Assembly: GCA_963576725.1 (NCBI GenBank)
Contig: OY755244.1
Span: 35,194,109 to 35,258,108, forward strand
Length of the DNA: 64,000 nucleotides
DNA from: Azorinus chamasolen
Taxonomy: Eukaryota > Mollusca > Bivalvia > Cardiida > Solecurtidae
Reading direction: 5' to 3'
The notes below the pieces were generated by a model. That model searched no databases, was not told where the DNA came from, and saw only the letters and a program-made list of their open reading frames with translations. Position numbers and translations under genes: made by a program. Within the stretch, counting starts at the first letter, position 1; each line of letters opens with the position of its first letter. Shown in pieces: positions 32,618 to 43,500 of this stretch.

Positions 32618-33066
32618 GACATTCCCTCACATTGACGACTTTTGACGACTCTGTAAAAGTCACTTTGTGCAACCATTGTGATAAATAGAGTTTTTGCTCC
32701 TGTAGGAGCAAATGCTCTGTTTATCACAATGGTTTCAAACTACAAAATTCTAAAAAAAATTCTTTTCTCCAATTAATGCTTCTTTTCGGTATATTTATTC
32801 AAAGAGGTTGTGCGTGTGTTAAACGTTTAGGTCTTTAACCCTTTCCTCCATAAATACGCCTTTCTACGCCTCTGTAATATTCACCTATTGAAACCATTGT
32901 GATAAATAGAGCATTTGCTCCTATAGGAGCAAATGCTCTATTTATCACAATGGTTTCAAACTACAAAATTCTATGTTTTCCTTTTCTCTAGTTAATGCTC
33001 CTTTTCGGTAGATTTATTCAAAGTGGTTGGATCTAAAAAAAAATAGCCTATGAGGGAATGGGTTAA
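32618..33066. mobile_element. Two family B elements, the second an A/B mosaic
   Basis: First at about 32618-32815. The second, 32836-33066, has an A-type left end (CTCCATAAATACGCCTTTC) and B hairpin plus right end. Confidence 0.8.
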
Positions 33067-33400
33067 AATCTAATGCAAAATATCGGCAATGCAATCTTAA
33101 TTATTCATATGTCTGTGTAAATATTTCCTTCCTTTTTCATTGTAAATAACAGAGATTGTACAAACAGTGTTGATCCAGATCATTCAGTCAAGCAGAAACT
33201 GGACGTCTAATCAGTGTCGGCACTATCTGAAGTGGCGCTGTACAAAACTATGCTAACATTGAAGAGTGGTAAATTTTGTAAACCCTGATAAGATACAACA
33301 ATCTGATTCGGATGTAATGACTCTTGGTCAACAGTTTATCAAAATCTTGATGAAATCGCTCAAAAATGCACATGGTCTAGATTTAATCAGACATTTTTCT
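33067..33400. other. No gene seen; faint I-type hairpin
   Basis: CAAACAGTGTTGATCCAGATC near 33158 and GTGTCGGCACTAT suggest a decayed I-type hairpin. The rest is unassigned. Confidence 0.35.
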
Positions 33401-33650
33401 TAAACCCTTTCCCTAAACTTAACGTGTTTTCACGCATCTGCAAACAGAGTAGACCCAGATCAGACAGTCCTAGAGGAGCCGTCTGATCAGGGTCCGCTCT
33501 GTTTGCTAATGGAATTTGACAGATCTGTTTCTTTTCTTCCTAAAATAGCTAAAATGGTCCACCTTCCATATTTCATTATAACTATTTTCTCCATGAATAT
33601 TCAGTAGGTATTGAAATTTGTAATAAACATAGAACAAGGAAAGGGTTATA
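33401..33650. mobile_element. Family A variant MITE
   Basis: TTAAACCCTTTCCCTAAAC ... GAACAAGGAAAGGGTTA. Hairpin GACAGTCCTAGAGGAGCCGTC with one arm shortened. Confidence 0.8.
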
Positions 33651-33734
33651 AAAACCTACAACAAAACAGCGGGAAACAGTTTCTGATACTCCGAGAACAA
33701 TCAAATGCAACATAGCTGTGCTAGAAATGCCGAA

Positions 33735-34360
33735 GTACAGTGGAATATCGATATTTCGAACTGGGATAAGTCGAACTCGGATAACTCGAACTTCGATATA
33801 ACTCGAAGTAAAAGTTCGGTCCTTCGAAAATTTACAATACAGAATAGTTCTAAAAACTGTATCACTACGCATATCTAGGTTATACGTGGCCGCTAAATGC
33901 AGATCGAAGGTAATACTGAAACTCCTACAGGAACTTTCAGCATTACTTTAGAGCTGTCATTAACCCATTCCCTCGTATTTGACGACTTTTGACGACTCTG
34001 TAAAAGTCACTTTGTGAAATCATTGTGATAAATAGAGCATTTGCTCCAAATGCTCTATTTATCACAATGGTTTCAAATATAAAATTCTAAATTTTTCCTT
34101 TTCTCTAGTTAATGTTCCTTTTCGGTAGATTTATTCAAAGAGGTTGTATCTAAAATAGCCTATGGGAGAATGGGTTAACTGTGAACTTGAGAAATTATCT
34201 AGAATATGTGACAGCTTAATGCAGGTCGAAAGTGATGCTGAAAGCTCGTGCAAGAAATGGTCTAGATTAGAAATCGGGTAATTCAAACTTCTGTAATCTC
34301 GAAGTCATTTATTTGGTCCCTTGGCGTTCTACATATCGAAATTAAACTTTATTATGAAAT
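33735..34360. mobile_element. Family F MITE interrupted by a nested family B MITE
   Basis: F begins ACAGTGGAATATCGATATTTC. Within its hairpin right arm, at TTAA 33960-33963, a B element (33960-34178, GTAAAAGTCACTTTG, core shortened) is inserted. F resumes CTGTGAACTTGAGAAATT and ends near TCGAAATTAAACTTT. This gives clear relative dating: B after F. Confidence 0.85.
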
Positions 34361-34547
34361 GAAGGGCGGTGAATTCTAGAAACTTCAGTTCCAATAACTC
34401 TTATGTCGTAAATAGTGAAATAGTTGTCATGTTGTGTTATCGGTCTGAATAATGATCTTAACACATATTCCATCATAGAGGAATTCATACCACTTCGTAT
34501 TCAAAATAAATAAATAACACATGATTTTCATCAAATCAAATCACTCA

Positions 34548-35585
34548 TTAAATTCCTAGTCCTGACCCTACCATTAGGGTTCGACACGTGATCGCTGGGA
34601 GTGGATCTGGTCTCTGGTAAGCCTGTCCTATAGCCCGGGTTCGTGATATAGATCCAAGACTCTTGCGTAACTGAATCATGTATGGAATAGAGTTGGCTTT
34701 ACTAAGGTTTTCCTCCGAGCGAAAAAAGTCCTTCTGACTAAGTCCAGCTTGTCTAGAATCAGGAGAAAACACACCCGGGCTGTGCCTAGGGGACACTGCA
34801 TGTCGGAGCCCCTGATAGCCCAACTGTGCCTTACATCCCCGTCGCACATTTCCCATGAGCTGACATGTCCTGATATGCTTTTCTGCTTTCTCTTCCATTT
34901 GTCTTTCAATATCAGCGCTCGCCACCCCTCTCTGCCGATGATGTCCGGAGAATGTGTCTGTACGTTCTGACTTTAGTCCGAAGTCAGTTAGAAAATACTG
35001 CGACACGGCATTGTTCGCACTGAGACGTCCAGTCTTGGACTTTTGCAACGAAGATTTGAGACCACTATCAACGCTCTTACTTGTAGCATCAGCATCTTTA
35101 TCTTTCTGCATTTTCGTGTCCGTTTCCTCTGGCTTCCCTGTTTCGGGTCGTGATTCCAGATCTCGCACTCGCGCGGCAGATGTCGTTGACAGCGTAGATC
35201 TCACTGATCGTGCAGATTTCGCTTTGTCTTCTTCCTTGTCCACTTTCTGTCCAGACAGTTCCAGCCCAGACGGATATCTGTCCAGCTTAGGTCGCGGCTG
35301 CACTACCTGGAACGGTCTAGTCCTCTTATATACATTCGTCTCTCCGATCTTCCCGTAGGCATGCGGCGCTTCGCCTGGTTTTCTTGGCTGTGGCTTTATC
35401 TGAACAACATGACTATCATGTGTATCATTGTCCTCAAAGTCTTCGTCCCCTTGCATGTACTCGGGGCCGAGCATGACCTTCAGTGTTCCCCTACGGTAAA
35501 CCATACCGGCCTCTTTATATCTTGTTATCAAAGAGTCAGTCACAACATAATGTAAACTTATCCAGTTCCTGATCAATCTCTGTTT
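34548..35585 (-). CDS. Terminal exon of an unrecognised, charged protein
   Basis: Reads leftwards from a possible acceptor GATATTCTAG (exon start 35585) to TAA at 34550-34548: 345 codons, no internal stop. The first 45 residues look folded (HYVVTDSLITRYKEAGMVY, RRGTLKVMLGPEYM). The rest is low-complexity and charged: an acidic DEDFEDND patch, KPQPRKPGE, many Ser/Lys/Arg, and a helical stretch ASADIERQMEEKAEKHIR. It ends SGLGI. Codon use and length are far from the repeat ORFs around it, and no MITE lies inside. An alternative upstream reading in another frame (35646-35557) is described in the findings. Family not recognised; no membrane segment. Probably the intracellular or disordered C-terminal region of a larger protein whose other exons lie to the right. 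Confidence 0.65.
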   Translation of the reverse strand, partial: KQRLIRNWISLHYVVTDSLITRYKEAGMVYRRGTLKVMLGPEYMQGDEDFEDNDTHDSHVVQIKPQPRKPGEAPHAYGKIGETNVYKRTRPFQVVQPRPKLDRYPSGLELSGQKVDKEEDKAKSARSVRSTLSTTSAARVRDLESRPETGKPEETDTKMQKDKDADATSKSVDSGLKSSLQKSKTGRLSANNAVSQYFLTDFGLKSERTDTFSGHHRQRGVASADIERQMEEKAEKHIRTCQLMGNVRRGCKAQLGYQGLRHAVSPRHSPGVFSPDSRQAGLSQKDFFRSEENLSKANSIPYMIQLRKSLGSISRTRAIGQAYQRPDPLPAITCRTLMVGSGLGI

Positions 35586-35869
35586 CTAGAATATCAACCT
35601 CAACACCATTTACACGGTTTGTTGAACGCAAATTCAAATCTTCTATCTGTTACACGTCCGCTATTCGCGTATGATCAAAGCCAAAATCATAGATCTATAA
35701 TTTGTAATCTATCACATCCTTAATTGCATTCGGGCGTATCTTAATCTTAATCCGAAGTCTTAAGTTACAGGTGTATTTAAACCATTGCCGTATTTAATGT
35801 TATGATTGCCAATTAGCTTTGAATGTGGTCCGAATATGATATGTCATATTTGGCAGCGGATGCCCTCAC

Positions 35870-35928
35870 CATGCAAAATTTGTCACTACCCTGGACCTGG
35901 GCCGATACACCAACGTACTGCGAGCCTC
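35870..35928 (-). CDS. Candidate upstream exon of the 34.5 kb gene
   Basis: Reading leftwards, a frame with no stop gives GGSQYVGVSAQVQGSDKFCM and ends at ATG|GTGAGG, phase 0, as needed to join the exon starting at 35585. The acceptor (CCCGTAG) has a poor pyrimidine tract, so the right boundary is uncertain. Confidence 0.3.
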
Positions 35929-36013
35929 CTACGGGTATTCAACGGTAGCGGACATCTGGGTACGCTCAGTTCACAAAATATATTCCAATGTCGATCGTAG
36001 TTACTGGTACTTC

Positions 36014-36268
36014 TTAACCCTTTCATCCATAAATACGCCGTTCTACGCCTTTGCAAACAGAGTAGACCCAAATCAGACCGCTCCTATAGGGTCTGCTCTG
36101 TTTACTTATGATGTGGTACAGATATGATTATACAGTTTCTGCCATGACCAAACATTCCTGTGTCCATAATTACATTTGTGTATGTTGTTATAACAATTAA
36201 TATTTAATTAATATTCATGATGTCGTTATTAAATTTTCTTACATGAATATTCATTGAGTAAAGGTTAA
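36014..36268. mobile_element. Family A MITE
   Basis: TTAACCCTTTCATCCATAAA ... GAGTAAAGGTTAA. Hairpin right arm truncated after GCTCCTATAGG. Confidence 0.85.
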
Positions 36269-36371
36269 CGATGAAATATTTGACTGGCTGTGACAGAAAC
36301 TTCTGATCTATATTATTCCATAAACAAAGAGAACAGATCCTGATAAGAAGGCTTCAGAGAACGAAAGGTAG

Positions 36372-36660
36372 TCCGGGGGGGGGGGGAGGAGGAGAATAGT
36401 GAGATGATGACAGTGGAAGGGAACAAAGGAGACGAGCGAGTTGGCGAGAGTTGGTGGGGACTGGAGGAGAGCGGACTAGAGTGGGAGGGATATAGGAGGA
36501 GAGCGGGAGAGCAAGTGAGTGTGGGAGGGAGATGGGACAGCGAAGGAGCGAGTGAGAGTGGGAGGGAGACAGGAGGAGAGCGGACGAGAGTGTGGGGGAG
36601 ATAAGAGGAGAGCGGGCAAGAATGGGAGGGGAGATAGGAGGAGAGCGGGCAGGCAGGATT
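36372..36660. repeat. Purine-rich tract with G run
   Basis: Begins with a run of ten or more Gs, then about 290 bp of GGGAG/GGAGAGCGGG units (unit about 25-40 bp, imperfect). Strand asymmetry is nearly complete: almost no pyrimidines. Long ORFs on both strands are repeat artefacts. Confidence 0.85.
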
Positions 36661-36849
36661 GGAGAAAGGCGAGATAGAGCAGACCCTGATCGCTGAATTT
36701 TCAGAGCAGAATAGCCCACCAAGGTTTATTATTACTGTAAGTACACACAGTATGAAAGGTTTTAACTTGCTAAATGATTTTGAATGACAGTTCAGTTTCT
36801 GATCTGAGGGTCTATACTATTTACGAATGACAGTGTATGCCTAAAAGTT

Positions 36850-37081
36850 TAAACATTTCCTCCATGAATACGCTTTTCTATACACCTTTATAAAAGTCAC
36901 CTGTTGAAACCATTGTGATAAATAGAGCATTTGCTCATACATGAGCAAATGCTCTATTTATCACAATGGTTTCAAATTACAAAATTCTATTTTTTCTTTT
37001 TCTCTAGTTAATGCTCCTTTTTCGGTAGATTTATTCAAAGTGGTTGGCTCTAAAAAAATAGCCTATGAGGGAATGGGTTAA
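36850..37081. mobile_element. A/B mosaic MITE
   Basis: Left end A-like (CTCCATGAATACGCTTTTC), B hairpin with core GCTCATACATGAGC, B right flank and GAGGGAATGGGTTAA. Confidence 0.8.
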
Positions 37082-37104
37082 GTATCCTACACCAAACAAT
37101 TCAA

Positions 37105-37165
37105 ACTCCTGATTCCAGTGGGGATTGAACCATTGTCCTGACAGCTGACAGCGACGTCTTTTGAT
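37105..37165 (-). repeat. tRNA-like B-box sequence (possible SINE remnant)
   Basis: On the minus strand the sequence GGTTCAATCCCCACTGG matches a tRNA T-arm/B box, with a nearly complementary stem (CAATGG/CCACTG). No A box or full cloverleaf could be drawn, so this is not called a tRNA gene. Confidence 0.3.
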
Positions 37166-37429
37166 TCCTTTGTAACCATAGCAGACCAAGATCAGACGAT
37201 GCCTGTCTATTCTGCAAAGGTGTGAAAATGCGTCTATATGAAGGGAATGGTAAATGGACACTAGATAAAGGAGGATTCAATAACTGAAGATATGGAACAG
37301 ACATTTTGAACCACTTCTCTCATAGCCTTTTTCATGTTCTGTGCACCATTTTTTGTGTTAACATGTACTCTGTTCGGGTAGTCTAATTCTTTATAACAAC
37401 CACGGGCAATCTTCCTTCACCGTTTGAAA

Positions 37430-37626
37430 TACTGGAAACGGGTGTACTGTTCTTCGCAAACAGTGTAGACCCAGATCAGAGGGCTCCTAGAGGAGCCCTC
37501 TGATCAGGGTCTACACTGTTTGTCATTTAAACTCCTGTGACAAATTTAAGCATGTACATACTGAGTGTAATTTACAGTTAAAGGCCTGGTTCATTCCACT
37601 TTGAATATTCAGCATATAAAGGGTTA
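37430..37626. mobile_element. Family I MITE
   Basis: Perfect-looking hairpin ACAGTGTAGACCC..GAGGGCTCCTAG and complement at about 37457-37521. Ends TATAAAGGGTTAA. The left TTAACC end is not preserved. Confidence 0.7.
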
Positions 37627-37699
37627 ATCAGCATTTATAGATAATATCTACAATAAGGACATTGGTTTGGCATATTTCTACAGTGTCATTCACTATTCA

Positions 37700-38107
37700 T
37701 AACGAGACGACCGTGCCCAGAAAAATGCTTGCCATCTTCTTCAAAATATAACTGGACTGTTTCGCCGCCGCGATCAGCGGAAAACGATTACGATATTTTA
37801 TAATGACACATGTACATAAGAGTTTTTTGGGGGTTTGCGCCTGTTGTCGGGTTCGGGTGGGGTTTGGCCTCTGGGTTCGTCTTCTGCCCTGGGGCTGTTG
37901 GGGTGGGTTTCGGGTTTCGTTGGGTGGACCGGGGAAGTGTCGCCGGGGATTCGGTGACGCGGTTATCCGAGACGCTCAGTACACGACATTAATATTCTTA
38001 AGGTTTGGTATTATTCTTTGTTATTTATGTTTTCCTCTATAAGCTCACATGTTGTTACTTTTATGTAAACTGTGACGAAAATAAAGGAACTGATCTGATC
38101 TGATCTG
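37700..38107 (+). mobile_element. 5'-truncated LINE 3' end
   Basis: A GT-rich stretch, then AATAAA at 38080-38085 and a (CTGAT)n tail at 38090-38107. The arrangement matches the intact LINE tail at 44231-44260 (AATAAAG then (CTGAA)n), so this is the 3' end of a related element. Its 5' limit is uncertain. Confidence 0.6.
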
Positions 38108-38114
38108 TATTGGT

Positions 38115-38239
38115 CGAAACTGTAGAGTCAGATCTATCATAATTCCATAAGCAAACGGAGCAGACCCTGATCAGACGGCTCCTACAGGGTATGCTCTGTT
38201 TGCAAATGAGTGAAAAGATGTTTATATGATGGTAAGAAT
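38115..38239. mobile_element. Partial family A MITE
   Basis: Right part of an A element (GCAAACGGAGCAGACCCTG, core deleted) immediately upstream of the LINE. Confidence 0.65.
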
Positions 38240-38610
38240 AGCATTGGGAGGAGTTATCTTCCCTTGCCGGTGAAACACGGTGTTGAAATCGCCTGAAAGA
38301 CTTAAGTGGTTAAAGACACTGTTTGCAAAGTGAACGGCATTAGGATTTATACAGTGGTGTATATGGGATATTCAAGTGGATCGACGGTAATGTTTATCTA
38401 CAGAAAATTGAAATAGTGTGATTATTGATAGAGTAATTCTTACAAGGCTACTGACAGTGGGTGGGGTAGAAATGGACATATTTTACCGCCGCCACCGCTC
38501 ATGCAAGAAATTTTTCGTCACGCATGATTGGGCTCAATGAAGGGAATATTGTCCAGACCCTACCGCTTGACGACATCTCACCCTAGAGGTTTAACGGTAT
38601 TGTTGTAGCA

Positions 38611-40569
38611 ATGTCAGTCAAGACAAGCAGGCGTCGCAATAGCCAAGCGGTCCGTGAGACGATTAACGGACAGTTGCAGTTACTTGAAAGTCAGTCGAGC
38701 AGACGCCTGTCACATGACTCTGTAAGCAGTATAGACAGTTGCGATACATCCATTGTCTTGCAAAGCACGCAACCAACGAGTGGCCAGAACTTTATTCGTG
38801 AACTGGACAGTAACCTAAACGCTCTGTCTGGCCAACATTACATTGACCAACTTGTGGTCTTATGCGAGTCCGACGCTGAGAAAATTAACGACTATAGGTA
38901 CGTTCTGGCAGACCGGTCTAGGAGACTCCCAGATTGTCCGAAAGGAAAGCTTGTTACACGGAAGCATTCAGGGTCCCATCCTAAGACGTACAAGTACGCA
39001 CACGATTGTTTTGTCCTGCAGTCCTTTATTAACGGCGAACGCTCGGCTTCGGTTAAGAGTGTATTCTCCTCCAGCGCTAACATGCCGACGGACTTTCTCA
39101 ATGGCACTCTATCCCTTAGTCAAGACGGACAACCCGGGTCTTCAGTGACAGAAAAAATGTCTACCCCTGACGTCAGCGCCATGCTGCATCAGATCCAGTC
39201 TGATATAGCATCCCTGCATGTGAAAGTGGACAAGAACGCTCATGATATAGACAGAATAGCCAGTGGACTGTCGGCTATGTCCACATTGAACAAAGTCATG
39301 CATGGTACCGTTAACAGTATTAGAGCGTCCTTGCAAACGTGCTCTGTCCTACAGAGACTAGACGGGATAGAATCGGACAACGTCATCATCAAGTCGGCCG
39401 TACAGAATATGAATGCCATGTTACAGGGCATACATATCTCCGGTGCCTATACCGTTCCTAGTGAGGCCTCCGGGGTAAAGGGTAGCAACGTGGCTAGCCC
39501 GCATCTGAATGAGACGTTAGTAAGTGATCACAACGTAAGTGTGTATAGAGTGAGTGACTCGAACACAGATGAGCAGGTAGTTATCGACTTGGAACCCGAT
39601 TCCGAACCGCCTGACGCCTCACAGACTCATGATTTAAGGCGTTACAGTGACGTTGTAAAGTTACCACCATCGCAAAATGGAGGTAGCAATAGTGCGGAAA
39701 TTTGCTCGTCATCACCTGCAAATGGTGACGTTAGCGAAGGCATGCGTAATATGACTGTGTTAGGCAGGGTAAAGGATAAGTCGTTGCCAAAACGTAATGC
39801 ATTAGCACCCACGGGCGAATCTGCAGAATCGGGAAACCGCAGTACGCATCGAAACAGGCAAAACGCAGCGACATCGTCTGATTCCCAGGCTGTCTCTGAC
39901 TATTCGAACAGGTTAACGGATAGTAAAGTGTCATCAGCGGTACCAGCTGGCAGCGCCGATGGACGCGATATCCGTCACCATGCAGACGCCGACGGTGCAA
40001 ATGGCAATACGTTTATGGCAGTGCGTAGGAGAAATGTTGTTAGTTACCATGTAGGAAATATTGACTCTAGCTGCACTGAAAACGATTTATACGGATTTCT
40101 CCTTGACAGAGGCGTGAGGCCTTCGAAAATTGTCATGTACTATGGTAAATATGGATCAGCAGCCAGAGTAAATGTTAACTGCAAATTCCAATTGGAAATT
40201 GAACGTGATAATTTTTGGCCGGATGAAATTGTTATTCGTAGGTGGAAAGATAGAGTCGAGTGGGAGAGCGAGCGGACAGACGAGCGGCGCTCACGGCGAG
40301 CGCGGCGCGATCGGGAGCGTAATGTAAAGAGCAGTGCTAGGTCCCACACTGCAGGTCAAGTGCGTCAAAGCACTAGTTACCCGCGTAACGGAAGACGTTA
40401 CAGTCGTTTCGATTCTTCAGAACGCACGAGTGGCTCTTACAGGAACGTATCTAACGAGAACGGTCACAGTCGACGACGATACGATGACGGGCACGACGAT
40501 TCGCGCGAGCGACGCGAAACGGTAGCTGACAGAGACAGTCCGTGGTATGACGACCACGACTGGTGGTAA
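38611..40569 (+). CDS. ORF1: LINE ORF1 protein (RNA-binding, RRM-like)
   Basis: 652 codons, ATG to TAA, no break. Residues 1-60 are Ser/Arg-rich. About 60-170 may be a small folded domain. About 190-275 has a heptad-like Ile/Leu pattern (MLHQIQSDIASLHVKVD and on), consistent with a coiled coil for trimer or multimer formation. 290-470 is Ser-rich and probably disordered. About 476-570 (VSYHVGNIDSSCTENDLYGF ... GSAARVNV) resembles the RRM-like domain of LINE ORF1 proteins. 575-652 is strongly Arg-rich, ending YDDHDWW. By family knowledge it would coat element RNA and chaperone target-primed reverse transcription. Assignment rests on position before ORF2 and the RRM-like segment. Confidence 0.8.
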   Translation: MSVKTSRRRNSQAVRETINGQLQLLESQSSRRLSHDSVSSIDSCDTSIVLQSTQPTSGQNFIRELDSNLNALSGQHYIDQLVVLCESDAEKINDYRYVLADRSRRLPDCPKGKLVTRKHSGSHPKTYKYAHDCFVLQSFINGERSASVKSVFSSSANMPTDFLNGTLSLSQDGQPGSSVTEKMSTPDVSAMLHQIQSDIASLHVKVDKNAHDIDRIASGLSAMSTLNKVMHGTVNSIRASLQTCSVLQRLDGIESDNVIIKSAVQNMNAMLQGIHISGAYTVPSEASGVKGSNVASPHLNETLVSDHNVSVYRVSDSNTDEQVVIDLEPDSEPPDASQTHDLRRYSDVVKLPPSQNGGSNSAEICSSSPANGDVSEGMRNMTVLGRVKDKSLPKRNALAPTGESAESGNRSTHRNRQNAATSSDSQAVSDYSNRLTDSKVSSAVPAGSADGRDIRHHADADGANGNTFMAVRRRNVVSYHVGNIDSSCTENDLYGFLLDRGVRPSKIVMYYGKYGSAARVNVNCKFQLEIERDNFWPDEIVIRRWKDRVEWESERTDERRSRRARRDRERNVKSSARSHTAGQVRQSTSYPRNGRRYSRFDSSERTSGSYRNVSNENGHSRRRYDDGHDDSRERRETVADRDSPWYDDHDWW

Positions 40570-40596
40570 TGCACGTAACGTAGACCTCATTTCGCT

Positions 40597-43500
40597 ATGG
40601 ACCAGTTGAATATTATAGCATGGAATGTTAGGGGCGTAATGTCGTCCGCGCTATTGTTAAGTCTCTTGCTTCGCAACCTAGATATAGACTTTGCTTTTAT
40701 AAGTGAGCACAAGCTCCTGCCACATTCGATGAGTTTCTTATCCTCCATCGACCCGAATTACAGTTACTTTGCTACATGTGATCATTCGTTAGATCAATAC
40801 AGCCTGTTAAGGTGCGGAAAGGGGGGTACGGCGGTACTTTTTAAGGAAAAGTGGCGAAAGTATATTTCGAATATTCCGTCGAATAGCGACAGGATAACTG
40901 TTGTAGAGTTAAAGTATGCTAACGCCACGCCCATTTATATGCTCGGTGTATACCTGCCAGCTAGTGCAAATGTTGAAATTTATAGGAATGCGATTTCTGA
41001 ACTTGAGACACTGGTTTCCTATTATTATACCCGAGGTAAGATACTGGTAGCGGGCGACCTTAATGCCGAAGTTTCGGACAACGTTGTCATTTCCCGAGCT
41101 AAAGACAGACTTTTAACTGACTTTGTCACTAGGTATAACCTCGTATCAACGTGCATTGGTGGCAATAGCTCCGGTGTGTCATATACCTTTAAACCTGGCA
41201 AGTCCACTATAGACCATATTCTCCTCGATAGTGAGTTAATAGTAGATGTAGAATATAGCAGCGTTGTGTTGGATGAATCGAGCTTCACGTCTGACCACTT
41301 ACCTCTTTTCGCTAAGCTTAAGTTCGTCGTAGGACGTGACACGTCACGTAAAGAAGCCGCACATGTTGACAGGATCGGTATTGCTTGGAACAAGTGCACT
41401 GATCAGGACTTCCTTAACTATCAGGCTGAACTTCACAGAGAGATATCATGTAACCATGGCAACGAAACTTCGAACTCTGTTGATGAGCTCAATACATTTA
41501 TTACTGATATGCTTAAACGATGCTCCGTATTAACGCTGCCGAAGAGCAGATTCAATAAGTTTTCGAAACCTTATTGGTCAGATGAGTTAAAGGTTGCGCA
41601 TGCACAGTCGCGCAGACTCCGGAGGTGTTGGATATCAGCGGGTAGACCGCGGGGTTCCAACCATGAAACATACCGCGTGTACAAAGATGCGAAATCGAAA
41701 TTTCGAGCTAAACAACGCTTAGCGTCCAATATGTATCTTGATCGTGTGTATGACGATTTAAACGAATGTGCTGAGACAGATTATAGGCTATTTTGGAAAT
41801 CGCTTAAGCGCTTTAAACGGCGAAACAGTAGCGGTATGTGTCAGTCTATCAGCGTTAATGGTAAGACATTCGATGGTGATTCTACGGCAGAAGGATTTGC
41901 TGCGCACTTTAGGAATATATTCTGCCAAAGCCATAGCGCGGAAGCTCTTAATCAAGACTTGATAGCTGATAAACTCGAGATGTTATGCCGTGAAAAGTTG
42001 CAGCAGTTCTCTGATATTCTCGAAGGGGAAATTTCTATGGGGGAATTAGAAAGTGCCTTAAGAAACTTAAAGCGAAGGAAAGCCCCTGGTCCCGATGGCA
42101 TCGTGAACGAATGCATTATCCATGGTGGCCAATCCTTGAGAAGCTTAATTCTTATTTTGTTCAATAGAATCCTTTCTGAAGAAGTCACTCCTGCCCCGTG
42201 GAAGGAAAGTATAATAATTCCTCTATACAAGGGAAATGGGAAATGTAAGACGGACCCGAAAAGCTACAGACCCATCTCCTTGGTGCCCTGCCTCAGCAAA
42301 CTTTTTGAAAAAATTGTACTTGTTAGGTATCGTTCATTCATAGGCAAGACTGTATCGAACTTTCCGTGTCCACAGCAACAAGGCTTTCAAGCATCCTTGA
42401 GCTGCACCACGGCAAGTTTTAATCTCCATGAATGTGTATATCAGAACTACGAATTAGGTAGCAATGTGTACTTATGTTTTTTAGATACTATGGCCGCATT
42501 CGATACTGTATGGCAAGATGCACTGTTTGTTAAACTCGGTGAACTAGGTGTCAAGGGGAAAATGCTACGTATAGCTAGGGAATCGTACTCAGATATGAAA
42601 TGTAAGATACGTGTACAGAATCTTATTTCGCAACCTGTGCCGATCCACCGCGGAGTCAGACAAGGGGGTGTCCTTTCATCTTTTTACTATCTAGTCTTCA
42701 TCGATAGGCTCCTGAAAGAACTAGGAGAGTCTAATTATGGAGCCCGCATCTTCAATCTTCCCTGCGGTAATCCCACACTTGCTGACGATATAGCCCTCGT
42801 TACAACAGCCCCAAATAAATTGCAGTATATGATCGATATTGTTCACAGATATACGCGAGACTGGGACTTCAAAATCAATGTGTCGAAATCAAATATAGTA
42901 GTTACGACCCGCTCACGCTCCCTCAGAGCCCCAGACTTCAAAATTGATAACGAGGTCATTCCAAAGGTCAAATCAGCCACTCATCTAGGCATATCGATCA
43001 CTGACAACCTGACATTGAAGTCAAGGATAGAGTTACGTTGCCAGAAAGGCAGAAATGCGTTCTATGCAATGTCAGAACTAGGCATGCACCCGACCGCCTT
43101 AAACCCTGTTAAAACCGCCAATCTATACACGAAAGTAATACTGCCCAGCATTTTGTACGGATCGGAATTGTGGAACGGAATTACTATCTCTGACAGAAAC
43201 CTGTTAAATCGTACTCAGCATGATATCGTGAAGAAAATTCAAGGCTTCCCTATACGTACGAGATCAGACGTCTGCGAGTCTATGGTTGGTTTAATGCGAA
43301 TAGAAGCTGAAATCGAAAAACGCAAACTTATGTTCCTTCACACTGTTCTTAACCTGCCAAGCAGTGCTCTTTCACGCCAAATCTTCCTGCGCCGGTACAC
43401 GTACTTTGCTTTGAATCCTCAAATCAAAATGTTTGGTTTTATTCCAGATATTTGTAAAATTTTGCAGAAATACAGACTAGAGGGTACTCTTAACGCTTTC

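Noticed and set aside
34954..35358. 134-codon plus ORF with hydrophobic segments.
   Set aside because: Antisense shadow of the 34.5 kb minus-strand exon; no donor or start context.
36354..36722. 122-codon minus ORF rich in Ser/Pro/Leu.
   Set aside because: Complement of the purine tract; composition artefact.
37105..37165. tRNA gene.
   Set aside because: Only the T-arm/B box is recognisable; no D-arm, anticodon stem or acceptor pairing.
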